Source: Streptomyces radiopugnans (GTDB lineage: Bacteria; Actinomycetota; Actinomycetes; Streptomycetales; Streptomycetaceae). Taken from it: 64,000 nt of DNA. The stretch spans positions 1 through 64,000 of the forward strand of contig NZ_FOET01000019.1 of assembly GCF_900110735.1 (NCBI RefSeq), in the 5' to 3' direction. Position numbers and translations under genes: made by a program. Position 1 is the stretch's first letter, and every line of letters starts with the position of its first letter. A model generated the notes under the pieces. It did no database searches, was not told the DNA's origin, and was given only the letters and a program-made list of their open reading frames with translations. Of the stretch, positions 1 to 7,634 are shown piece after piece.

Positions 1-168
1 GGGCAGGGCAAGGAGAACGCCCGCAACTTCCTGCGCGACAACCCCGATCTGGCCAACGAGATCGAGAAGAAGATCAAGGAGAAGCTCGGCATCGGGACAC
101 GGCCGGAGGCGGAGCCCGGGCCGGAAACCGGGGAGGACGCCATCCGCACTCTCGCCGCCGGGTTCTGA
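1..168 (+). CDS. recA: RecA recombinase, C-terminal fragment
   Basis: Partial gene: the window opens inside it and it ends at TGA 166-168, leaving 55 residues in frame 1. The visible part (GKENARNFLRDNPDLANEIE, then a KKIKEKLG segment) is the conserved end of the actinobacterial RecA core. RecA is the ATP-dependent strand-exchange protein and SOS co-protease. After the core the tail is short (about 24 residues) and ends in an AAGF motif. It lacks the long Ala/Lys-rich tail I remember for the main Streptomyces RecA. No recX follows, although recA-recX is the usual actinobacterial pair, so this may be a second recA copy. That is inference, because the catalytic core is outside the window. Confidence 0.85.
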   Translation, partial: GQGKENARNFLRDNPDLANEIEKKIKEKLGIGTRPEAEPGPETGEDAIRTLAAGF

Positions 169-306
169 CCCGCCGGGCCGCACCTCCGCCCACACCCCGC
201 CGCGCCGGTGGCACACCGGCCGTACCGCGCCCGGAGGACCGCGGGGCGACCGGGGCCGGAAGCGGGCCGCAGGCCGCGCTCCCGGCCCCGGTCGGCTCCA
301 CCGGGC

Positions 307-1983
307 TCAGCCGACCGGGGCCGCCGGCTCCCTGCCGGTCTCCCCGCCGGCCTCCGGAGCACCGGCCGCGGGCCGCTGCTCCGGGACGTCCCGGCCCCGG
401 GCGCCGGTGCCACCGTCCTCCTCGGCGAGCCGTTCCATGCCGCTGGTGGTCTTCAGCGGCTTCTCCTTGATGAACACGACGGCGACCAGGGCGAGCAGGG
501 CGAAGGGCGTCGCGATGAGGAAGAGGTCCGCGGTGGCGACGCCGTAGGCGTGCTCGACGATCGCCCGGACCGGCGCGGGCAGGGCGGTGATGTCGGGTAC
601 GCCGCCCTCCGCGCCACCGGGGGCCCGGGCCCCGTCGGCGGGAATGCCCGCCTCCTCCATGCCCCGGGTCATCTCGGTCGCGACCCGGTTGGCCAGGATC
701 GCACCGAGCACACTGGTGCCGATCGTGCCGCCCATGCTGCGGAAGAAGGACAGCACGGAGGTCGCGGCGCCCAGTTCGGCGGCGGGGACGTCGTTCTGCG
801 CGGCCAGCACCAGGTTCTGCATCAGCATGCCGACGCCGACACCGAGTACCGCCATGTAGAGGCTGAGCAGGCCGAAGCCCGTGCCGGAGTCGATCGTGGA
901 GAGCAGTCCGAGTCCGGCGGTCATGACGACCGCGCCCGCCACCAGGTACGCCTTCCACCTGCCTGTGGCGCTGATGACCTGGCCGGCGACCGTGGAGGAG
1001 ACCAGCAGGCCCAGGATCATCGGCAGGCTCATCAGACCGGCGACGGTCGGGGACTTGCCCAGGGAGATCTGGAAGTACTGGGAGAGGAAGACGGTGCCGC
1101 CGAACATGGCCACACCCACCAGCAGGCTGGCGACGGTGGTCAGGGTCACGGTGCGGTTGCGGAAGATGTCCAGCGGGATGACCGGCTCGGGTACCCGCGA
1201 CTCGACGCGGACCGCGGCGACCAGGAGCACCACGCCGCCGCCGGTCAGGGCGGCGGTCTGCCAGGAGAGCCAGTCGAACCGGTTCCCGGCCAGCGAGGTC
1301 CAGATGAGCAGCGCGCAGACGCCCGCGACGATCAGGAAGGCGCCCAGGAAGTCGATCCTCACCTCGCGCCGGACGGTGGGCAGCCGCAGGGTGCGCTGCA
1401 GCAGCACGATCGCCAGCAGCGCGAACGGCACGCCGATGAAGAAGCACCAGCGCCAGCCGAGCCACGAGGTGTCCACCAGGACGCCGCCGATCAGCGGCCC
1501 GGCCACGGTGCCGACGGCGAAGACGGCGCCGAAGATGCCCGCGTACCTGCCCAGCCTGCGGGGCGGGATGACGGCGGCCATCACGACCTGCGCCAGGGCG
1601 GTGAGCCCGCCCGCGCCGATGCCCTGGACGACCCGGCTGAAGATCAGCAGCTCGACGCCCTGGGAGAACCCGGCCAGCAGCGAGCCGACCACGAACATGC
1701 CCAGGGAGAGCTGGAGCAGCAGCTTCTTGTTGTAGAGGTCGGACAGCTTGCCCCACAGCGGCACGGTCGCCGTCATGGCCAGCAGCTCGGAGGTGACGAC
1801 CCAGGTGTAGGAGGACTGGCTGGCCCCCAGGTCGGTGATGATCCGGGGCAGCGCGTTGGCCACCACGGTGCCCGCCAGGATGGCGACGAACATGCCGGCC
1901 ATCAGGCCGGACATGGCCTGGAGTATCTGCCGGTTGGTCATGGAGACGGGTGACGCCTGGTCAGGCGCCTGCGATGCGGTCAC
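307..1983 (-). CDS. MFS multidrug efflux transporter, DHA2/EmrB-QacA type
   Basis: About 558 residues with roughly 14 hydrophobic segments, the size and topology of DHA2-family proton-driven drug exporters in the cytoplasmic membrane. Visible family features include the first helix followed by VVANALPRIITDLGAS, the loop motif LWGKLSDLYNKK, and the antiporter-type stretch GPLIGGVLVDTSWLGWRWCF. The C-terminal tail is hydrophilic. The GTG at 1983 is chosen because a GAAGGA sequence lies just upstream; a longer in-frame extension reaches into the neighbouring gene and looks non-coding. The gene lies 124 bp downstream of a TetR regulator on the same strand, so repressor-controlled drug or metabolite export is likely. 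Substrate unknown. Confidence 0.9.
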   Translation of the reverse strand: MTASQAPDQASPVSMTNRQILQAMSGLMAGMFVAILAGTVVANALPRIITDLGASQSSYTWVVTSELLAMTATVPLWGKLSDLYNKKLLLQLSLGMFVVGSLLAGFSQGVELLIFSRVVQGIGAGGLTALAQVVMAAVIPPRRLGRYAGIFGAVFAVGTVAGPLIGGVLVDTSWLGWRWCFFIGVPFALLAIVLLQRTLRLPTVRREVRIDFLGAFLIVAGVCALLIWTSLAGNRFDWLSWQTAALTGGGVVLLVAAVRVESRVPEPVIPLDIFRNRTVTLTTVASLLVGVAMFGGTVFLSQYFQISLGKSPTVAGLMSLPMILGLLVSSTVAGQVISATGRWKAYLVAGAVVMTAGLGLLSTIDSGTGFGLLSLYMAVLGVGVGMLMQNLVLAAQNDVPAAELGAATSVLSFFRSMGGTIGTSVLGAILANRVATEMTRGMEEAGIPADGARAPGGAEGGVPDITALPAPVRAIVEHAYGVATADLFLIATPFALLALVAVVFIKEKPLKTTSGMERLAEEDGGTGARGRDVPEQRPAAGAPEAGGETGREPAAPVG

Positions 1984-2107
1984 AACGTCCTTCTCTGGGC
2001 TCTCGGTGGCTTGGGGGCTCACAGGCCGGTACGGGGCGCGCGGGGGCACGGACGCACGGGGCGCTCCGGGCCGGCCGGGGGAGCGGTGGCGGCTCGGCGC
2101 CGCCGGT

Positions 2108-2800
2108 TCAGGGCCGCCGGGACTCTCCGGAGGGCGCGGGCAGTCCGGCGGCCAGGTGCTCGAACACCTGCCGGAAGACATCGGTGAAGGCGATCCGGTC
2201 CTGCCGTGCGCACCAGTGCTCGACGGCGACCCGGACGGCGGTGCCGCCGACGGCGGCCAGCAGTCTCGGGTACAGATCCAGTGCCCTGCGCCGCTCCTTC
2301 TCGGTCGTGGAAGGCGCAGACCCGGCGGCGGTGGCGGCGGGACCGCCGAGGCGCTGGGCGAGCGCCTCGGCCAGGCCGAGTTCGTCGGCCAGATGCGCGG
2401 CGAGGCTGCGGGCGAGCAGACGAGGTGACGCGCTCAGCACCCTGGCGTGGAGGTCCCACACCTCGTGGCGCTGCTCGATCTCCGCCAGCTCCGCCGCCAT
2501 GGCCTCGCGCAGCGCCTCCAGCGGGGAGAGATCGGCCGGCGCTTCGAGCACACCGCGGCGGACCCGCGCGCCCGACTCCGCGTCGACCATGACGAAGGCG
2601 TCGTCGCGGGAGTCGAAGTAGTTGAAGAACGTCCGGGGGGAGACACCGGCCGCCTCGCTGATGGCCTCGACGGTGACGTGCTCCGCCCCGTGCTCCGCCG
2701 CGAGCCGTACCGCCGCTTCCGTGAGAGCGGCGCGCGTGGCCCGCTTCTTGCGCTCCCGCAGCCCGCTTCCCGAGGCCTTCTTCTCCGACACATCTTGCAT
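2108..2800 (-). CDS. TetR-family transcriptional repressor
   Basis: About 230 residues. The N-terminal TetR DNA-binding domain is clear: RKKRATRAALTEAAVRLAAE, then VTVEAISEAAGVSPRTFFNY, where SPRTFFNYF is the recognition helix. The C-terminal half is helical and probably binds a small ligand. It precedes the MFS exporter on the same strand and is the obvious candidate to control it. The start is uncertain. The ATG at 2800 is used; a TTG at 2809 and an internal GTG are alternatives, and none has a strong ribosome-binding site, so a leaderless message is possible. A short inverted repeat (TGCAT/ATGCA, 2796-2816) overlaps the start region. Confidence 0.88.
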   Translation of the reverse strand: MQDVSEKKASGSGLRERKKRATRAALTEAAVRLAAEHGAEHVTVEAISEAAGVSPRTFFNYFDSRDDAFVMVDAESGARVRRGVLEAPADLSPLEALREAMAAELAEIEQRHEVWDLHARVLSASPRLLARSLAAHLADELGLAEALAQRLGGPAATAAGSAPSTTEKERRRALDLYPRLLAAVGGTAVRVAVEHWCARQDRIAFTDVFRQVFEHLAAGLPAPSGESRRP

Positions 2801-2956
2801 GCTAGGCAAAAATGCACGCTCTGTAAAAATTTATTCCGGCCGTATTCCGGTACCGGGAACGCCCGCCCTGTCGTCGCGGGCCGGGGGCGCCGAGGCGCCC
2901 CCGGCGTGTGGCAGTCTGACCGGGATCACCGGTGCAGGACGAGAGGGAGAGCGGCT

Positions 2957-3584
2957 GTGGGCCGGACTCTGGCGGAGATACTGGACGCGGCGGCCCGGGG
3001 ACGGTTCCCGCCGCCGGACGGCGGCACGACCGGCCCGCCGCGACGCCGGGGTGATCGCTTTCACCGCGCACTCCGTGGTGTTCACCGACGAGGACCCGCG
3101 GTGGGTCCACGGCACGCTGGCGGCCACGGACTGCGACGAACTGGCGGCCACGATGAACCCGCGGTTCCTGGCCGCGCTCATGGCACGCACCGGGCGGTCG
3201 GCCGACACGGTCGACCTGCTGACGGTGGCCGGCCCTCTGCCGGGCGCTCCTCCGCTGGAACTGCGCGAGATCACGGACCCGGACCATCCGAGGGTCTCCC
3301 GGGCGCGCGAACGCCGTGACGGTGTGCGGGTGTGGGCGGCCGACGGCGGAGTGGTCGTCCTCGGCCGGGGTGTGGCGGGCCGCTGGGAGGCGGCGGTCGA
3401 GGTGGACGAGGGGGTGCGGCACCGGGGGCTGGGCCGGACGCTGGCGAGGGCCGCCCGGCACCTGGTGCCCGGCGGGGAGCCGGTCTGGGCGCAGCAGGCG
3501 GCGGGCAACGCGCGCAGCGTACGGGCCTTCCAGGCGGCCGGATTCCGGCCGGTGGGAGCCGAGGTGCTGCTCACCCTGCGGTAG
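2957..3584 (+). pseudogene. GNAT-family N-acetyltransferase, apparently frameshifted
   Basis: Two overlapping frames together spell one known actinobacterial GNAT family. The first frame starts at GTG 2957 behind a good GAGGGAG site and gives GRTLAEILDAAARGRFPPPD, the usual N-terminus. Near 3035-3050 the similarity jumps to the next frame, which continues RDAGVIAFTAHSVVFTDED and ends with the acetyl-CoA-binding region (VRHRGLGRTLARAARHLV) and the RSVRAFQAAGFRPVG motif. A small deletion seems to have removed the linker codons usually found here. If real, the gene is broken; if a sequencing error, it is intact and about 210 residues. A shorter protein from GTG 3051 is possible, but has no good ribosome-binding site. 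Confidence 0.65.
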
Positions 3585-3672
3585 GGGCGCCTCCCCGCGG
3601 CACCGGCCGCGGATTCCCGCCGCCCGCCCCGTACCCCGGCCCCGCGCGCCGTCCCCCGGCCGCCGCGGGCGC

Positions 3673-5274
3673 TCACGATCCGGTGCCCGCAGTGCCCCCG
3701 GTGCCCGCGGTGCCCACGGTATCGGTGGCGCCGGCGGAGGTCCTCGCGCGCTCCAGCTCGCGCAGGATGCGGGCCAGGTCGCCGGGTGCGGCGGCGAGAC
3801 GGACCGGGCGGCCGGCGTCGTCGAGTTCGGCGACGTGCCAGTCGCCGGGGACGGCCTCACGGTCACCGCCGCGAACGCGCCGCACCTCCTTGAGCGTGAG
3901 CCGCTCCACCGGGATCGGTTTCGCCGCGAACCGGCCGGGACCGGAGTGGGGCGTCACCGAGGGCGGTCCGCCGCCGATGACGACATGGGTGCCGAAGGAG
4001 TACGGGTTGTATTCGGTGTGCTCCAGGAAACGGGCGGCCAGGAACACCTCCGCTTCCTCTCCGGCCGGTTTCCCGGCTCCCGGGGCCCCGCCGGGAGGGT
4101 GGACGCGGGTGGCGCGCCACGCCCGGGCGAACAGACCCAGCGTGACCAGCGACCCGGTAGCCGCCCACACGGCCCCGGCGGGGGAGCCGAACGGGCCTGC
4201 GGGATGGAAGTAGGCCAGCGGCAGCACCCACAGGGCCGTGCCGGCGAGCGCACCCGCGAACGGGAGCTCCGGCGGGAGGGCCTCGTCGTCGGGCAGCCGC
4301 CGCCAGCGCAGCCGCAGCAGCACCCGTGTCCCGGGCCAGCCGGCGGCGAGGGCGAGCACGGCCGCGACGACGGCCGTGCTCCCGGGAGTGGGAACGTGCT
4401 CGCGCCAGACGTGGCGCTCCCCGGCGGCCTCCATCACCTCGCCCCGCCACAGCGTCAGTTCGACCCGGTCACCGGGCCGGAACTCCTGGGCGGCCTCGTA
4501 GGAGACCTCGAGCCGCTCCATCGGGCGGCCGACGGAGAAGTACAGCCAGCTTTGCTTCCTGGGCCGCCGGGCCTCGGTCCGCTCGACCTGGGCCGGCAGG
4601 ACGGTCAGGCACTCACCGCGCTCCTCGGCGGGCACTCCGGAGGTGCACGGGACGGCCGACCTCCACGCCCGCTCCCGGGCCGCGGTGGCCGACACGGACT
4701 CCGCCACCAGGGCCGCCGCCGAGAGCAGCAGCACGCACAGGACCAGCGACCCGATCCAGCCGTGCCCGGCGGTGTGGTGCGAGACGACCGGCAGATGTGC
4801 CGAACGAGGGCTCCCGTGACGGCGGTGCAGCGCACGGAGCGTCTCCAGCGCCGCGTCGAAGTCCGGGTCGTCGGGGGACCAGCTGCCCGGCAGGGGCAGC
4901 AGCCGCCTGCGCCCGTCGCGCAGCACCACGCCGACACGGCGGGCCTCCTGGACCCGGGGGTTCCCCTCGTGTCTCAGACGCACCTGCAGATCGGCGACGT
5001 CGGGCCACGGAACGCTCCGTTCGCCCAGCAGTGTCCGGACGCGCAGTCCGTACGAGTCGGCGCTCACCCGGGCGACGGCCCCGCGCAGCGAGGCGAGGCC
5101 CACCAGTGCCGACAGCAGCGCCGCCCCCGACCACGCCCCCCAAGGTCCGCCGCGGTACGCCGTGTACACCGCGGCCAGGGCCGCCGGAGCCGTTCCGGCC
5201 GCTCCCAGGGCGGCGAGGAACCACAGGGTGCGTCTGTAGGGGGAGCGGCAGATCACTTCCCGCGCATCGGTCAT
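3673..5274 (-). CDS. PH-like domain integral membrane protein
   Basis: About 533 residues, function unknown. An N-terminal pair of hydrophobic helices (LWFLAALGAAGTAPAALAAV and the following SGAALLSALVGLASL) is followed by a bacterial PH-like module: SADSYGLRVRTLLGERSVPW, then DVADLQVRL and VVLRDGRRRLLPLP. Further membrane segments occur near the middle and before the C-terminus. The C-terminal tail is low-complexity Gly/Thr/Ala. The ATG at 5274 starts MTDAREV; longer in-frame extensions are proline/arginine-rich and look non-coding. It is transcribed away from the CAP-domain gene across a 345-bp gap. The PH call is by pattern only. Confidence 0.75.
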   Translation of the reverse strand: MTDAREVICRSPYRRTLWFLAALGAAGTAPAALAAVYTAYRGGPWGAWSGAALLSALVGLASLRGAVARVSADSYGLRVRTLLGERSVPWPDVADLQVRLRHEGNPRVQEARRVGVVLRDGRRRLLPLPGSWSPDDPDFDAALETLRALHRRHGSPRSAHLPVVSHHTAGHGWIGSLVLCVLLLSAAALVAESVSATAARERAWRSAVPCTSGVPAEERGECLTVLPAQVERTEARRPRKQSWLYFSVGRPMERLEVSYEAAQEFRPGDRVELTLWRGEVMEAAGERHVWREHVPTPGSTAVVAAVLALAAGWPGTRVLLRLRWRRLPDDEALPPELPFAGALAGTALWVLPLAYFHPAGPFGSPAGAVWAATGSLVTLGLFARAWRATRVHPPGGAPGAGKPAGEEAEVFLAARFLEHTEYNPYSFGTHVVIGGGPPSVTPHSGPGRFAAKPIPVERLTLKEVRRVRGGDREAVPGDWHVAELDDAGRPVRLAAAPGDLARILRELERARTSAGATDTVGTAGTGGTAGTGS

Positions 5275-5462
5275 GAACGCGATCCTGCCGCCGCCCGGCC
5301 GGGACTTCCTGTACACGATGCGGCAGCTTTCCGCCCTGCGACGCTGCCGGGTGCGGGAGGCTCCGGCCCCGTGGGGCGGGCGGGCCGCCGTACACCCGTC
5401 CCGCGCCGGGATCCCGCGCCACCGGGAGCCGCGCACCCGGCCAGAACCTCATGACTTCCTTA

Positions 5463-5481
5463 GGGCTTCATGAAGAAGCCC
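5463..5481. promoter_or_regulatory. Small perfect stem-loop between divergent genes
   Basis: GGGCTTC (5463-5469) and GAAGCCC (5475-5481) flank a five-base ATGAA loop. It lies in the 345-bp gap between the PH-like gene and the CAP-protein gene, 139 bp before the latter's start. It could be an operator or an mRNA leader hairpin. The rest of this gap shows nothing else clear. Confidence 0.35.
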
Positions 5482-5619
5482 TTCCCCGGCGCTCCGCGGG
5501 CCGCCGGCCTGCCTAGGCTCTCGCCCGACCCCCGAGGACCGCCGGTGGACGCGACCGCGCCCACCGAACCCCCTCCTCGAAAACCGGCCGACCCCGACAG
5601 ACCCCGAGGTACCGCCCGC

Positions 5620-6492
5620 ATGAGCTCCCACAGAGCCGACCGTTCCCGGCCCCGTTCCCACGCCCGCACCAAGGGCACCCCGTCGGCGCGCGGCATCGCC
5701 CTCGCGCTCAGCGTGGTCACCATGGCGGCGGGTGCCGGCCTCACCGTGGCCGCGGGCGGAGGACAGGACGGGCCGGCCGGCCGTGTGACGGCGGACGCGG
5801 CCGACACCGCACACGACACGGCGGGCGGCGCCTCCCCTCCCGCCCCGCCCACCCCGGAGGAGAGCGCATCCGCCTCGCCCGGTGCCGGCAGGGCCGGAAA
5901 GCCGGAGAAGCCCGCACGCAGCGCCGCCCCATCCGCCTCCGCGTCCACCCCCGCCCCGGCCTCCGCCGGGGGAACGGAACCGGACGGGGCGGCCGGGGGA
6001 GAGCAGAGCCGCGAGGCCGGCTCCGAAGGCGCCGCCGGGTCCGGCGGCAACGGAGGCGAGGGGCACGGCGCCGGTGCTCCCGGAGCTGACACGGCGCCGA
6101 AGGACAGCGGACCGGAGGCGCAGGTGCTCGCGCTCGTCAACAAGGAACGGGCCGCGGCCGGTTGCGGCCCGGTCACCGCCGACGCCCGGCTGACGCGGGC
6201 CGCGGACGACTACAGCGCCACCATGGCCGCGTCCGGCGTGCTGTCCCACACGGGACCCGACGGCTCCACGATGGCCGGCCGGGTCGAGGCGGCCGGATAT
6301 GCCTGGAGCAACCTGGGCGAGAACATAGCCCGCGGCCAGGCCGACGCCCGGGCGGTGATGGACGCCTGGATGAACAGCCCCGGCCACCGCGCGAACATCC
6401 TCAACTGCGCCTTCGAGGAGCTGGGCGTCGGCGTCCACTTCGGCGACGGCGGCCCGTGGTGGACCCAGAACTTCGGCACCGGCCGCCCGTAG
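5620..6492 (+). CDS. Secreted CAP-domain (SCP/PR-1-like) protein
   Basis: 290 residues. A basic N-terminus (SSHRADRSRPRSHARTK) is followed by a hydrophobic segment (GIALALSVVTMAAGAGLTVA), consistent with a signal peptide or anchor. A long low-complexity Ala/Pro/Ser/Gly linker follows, then a C-terminal CAP domain of about 120 residues. Family landmarks are VLALVNKERAAAGCGPVTAD, SGVLSHTGPDGSTMAGRV, LGENIARG, WMNSPGHRANIL and WWTQNFG, including the conserved His and Glu positions. Bacterial CAP proteins act outside the cell; their biochemical role is mostly unknown. The ATG at 5620 is preferred because it directly precedes the basic signal region. A very strong terminator follows. Confidence 0.9.
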   Translation: MSSHRADRSRPRSHARTKGTPSARGIALALSVVTMAAGAGLTVAAGGGQDGPAGRVTADAADTAHDTAGGASPPAPPTPEESASASPGAGRAGKPEKPARSAAPSASASTPAPASAGGTEPDGAAGGEQSREAGSEGAAGSGGNGGEGHGAGAPGADTAPKDSGPEAQVLALVNKERAAAGCGPVTADARLTRAADDYSATMAASGVLSHTGPDGSTMAGRVEAAGYAWSNLGENIARGQADARAVMDAWMNSPGHRANILNCAFEELGVGVHFGDGGPWWTQNFGTGRP

Positions 6493-6520
6493 CGGCGCGG
6501 TGCCCGCGGACACGGAAGCG

Positions 6521-6555
6521 GTTCGGCCCCGGTGCCGAGGGCACCGGGGCCGAAC
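6521..6555. terminator. Bidirectional intrinsic terminator
   Basis: A perfect 16-bp stem, GTTCGGCCCCGGTGCC (6521-6536) pairing with GGCACCGGGGCCGAAC (6540-6555), closes on a three-base GAG loop. It sits between the convergent CAP gene and tRNA gene and can stop transcription from both sides. There is no U-tract, as is common in Streptomyces. Confidence 0.85.
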
Positions 6556-6562
6556 CTTCCAG

Positions 6563-6636
6563 TAGCGGGGACAGGATTTGAACCTGCGACCTCTGGGTTA
6601 TGAGCCCAGCGAGCTACCGAGCTGCTCCACCCCGCG
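6563..6636 (-). tRNA. Initiator tRNA-fMet (CAU)
   Basis: Read on the minus strand, a full cloverleaf forms. The acceptor begins CGCGGGG and pairs with CCCCGC except at the first position (C1 against U72), the mismatch expected of a bacterial initiator. The anticodon stem has three consecutive G:C pairs (GGG CTCATAA CCC), the initiator hallmark, with anticodon CAT. The T arm reads GCAGG TTCAAAT CCTGT. CCA is not encoded. A strong terminator lies just downstream. Confidence 0.95.
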
Positions 6637-6699
6637 GCGATGCCCCCACTGTACGGCATGCCGCGGCTTCCGGCGAAACGGACGGACCCGGCGGGGAGT

Positions 6700-7581
6700 T
6701 CAGCGCGCGCCCGCGTCGCGCCCCGGCCGGGTGCGCACGGTGGCGCCGGCGCAGGCGATCACGGCGACGCCGCCGAGGACGGTGGGCCAGGTGATCTGCT
6801 CGCGCAGGAACAGCGCGGCCCAGCAGACGCTCAGCACGGGCTGGACGAGCTGTACCTGGCCGACCTGTGCCATCGGGCCGATCGCGAGCCCCCGGTACCA
6901 GGCGAAGAAGCCGAGGAACATGCTCACCACCCCCAGGTAGGCGAACGCGGACCACTCGGCCGGAGTGCCGCTCGGAGGACGCGACGAGACCGACAGGACG
7001 GTGAGGGCGATCATCAGCGGCGCGGAGAGCACCAGCGCCCAGGAGATGGTCTGCCAGGCGCCGAGCTCGCGGGCGAGGATCCCGCCTTCCGCGTAACCGG
7101 TGCCGGCCGCCGCGACGGCGCCGAGCAGGAGCAGGTCGGACCAGTGGAGCCCGCCGAACCCGCCTCCCCGCAGCGAGGCGAACGCGACCGCGGCGACCGC
7201 GCCGACGGCCGCCATGACCCAGAACGGGACCGGAGGGCGTTCGTGCCCGCGGAGCACGGCCATCACCGCGGTCGCGGCCGGCAGGAGCGCGATCACGACG
7301 GCGCCGTGGCCGGCCGAGGCGGTGGTCAGGGCGAAGGAGGTCAGCACGGGGAAGCCGACGACCACGCCGCCGGCGACGACCGCCAGGCGGCCCCACTGGG
7401 CGCCGCGGGGCGGACGCTGCCGCGTGAGCGCCAGCACGGCGGCCGCGAGCAGCGCGGCGATCACCGCACGGCCGGAGCCGACGAACAGCGGTGACATCCC
7501 GCCGCCCTCGACGGCGGCCCGGGTGAACGGGACGGTGAACGAGAACGCCCCGACCCCGAGGCCCCCACCCGAGACCGGCAC
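6700..7581 (-). CDS. EamA/DMT-family transporter
   Basis: 293 residues with about ten hydrophobic helices in two EamA repeats, the architecture of drug/metabolite exporters (amino acids, purines, small amphiphiles). The second repeat is recognisable in AYLGVVSMFLGFFAWYRGLA and PVLSVCWAALFLREQITW. The GTG at 7581 opens directly into the first helix. It is divergent from a MocR regulator with a 12-bp palindrome in the 53-bp gap. MocR proteins often control a divergent transporter or PLP-related gene, so this exporter is the likely target; a role in vitamin B6 or amino-acid export is only a guess. Confidence 0.9.
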   Translation of the reverse strand: MPVSGGGLGVGAFSFTVPFTRAAVEGGGMSPLFVGSGRAVIAALLAAAVLALTRQRPPRGAQWGRLAVVAGGVVVGFPVLTSFALTTASAGHGAVVIALLPAATAVMAVLRGHERPPVPFWVMAAVGAVAAVAFASLRGGGFGGLHWSDLLLLGAVAAAGTGYAEGGILARELGAWQTISWALVLSAPLMIALTVLSVSSRPPSGTPAEWSAFAYLGVVSMFLGFFAWYRGLAIGPMAQVGQVQLVQPVLSVCWAALFLREQITWPTVLGGVAVIACAGATVRTRPGRDAGAR

Positions 7582-7612
7582 GGGACGGGGATAGCGTCGG
7601 AGCTTGAACGAG

Positions 7613-7624
7613 AGTAGCGCTACT
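7613..7624. promoter_or_regulatory. Palindromic operator candidate, MocR/EamA promoter
   Basis: AGTAGCGCTACT is a perfect 12-bp palindrome. It lies 11 bp before the MocR ATG and 31 bp before the divergent EamA start, a position where one bound regulator could control both promoters. Confidence 0.55.
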
Positions 7625-7634
7625 GTTGTCTGTC

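Noticed and set aside
74..1953. Long open frames on both strands overlying the MFS gene
   Set aside because: They are Arg/Pro/Gly-rich shadows caused by high GC; the frame at 307-1983 carries the MFS helices and motifs.
2796..2816. TGCAT/ATGCA inverted repeat at the TetR start
   Set aside because: Arms are only five bases with an 11-base gap; too weak to list as an operator, though it is well placed.
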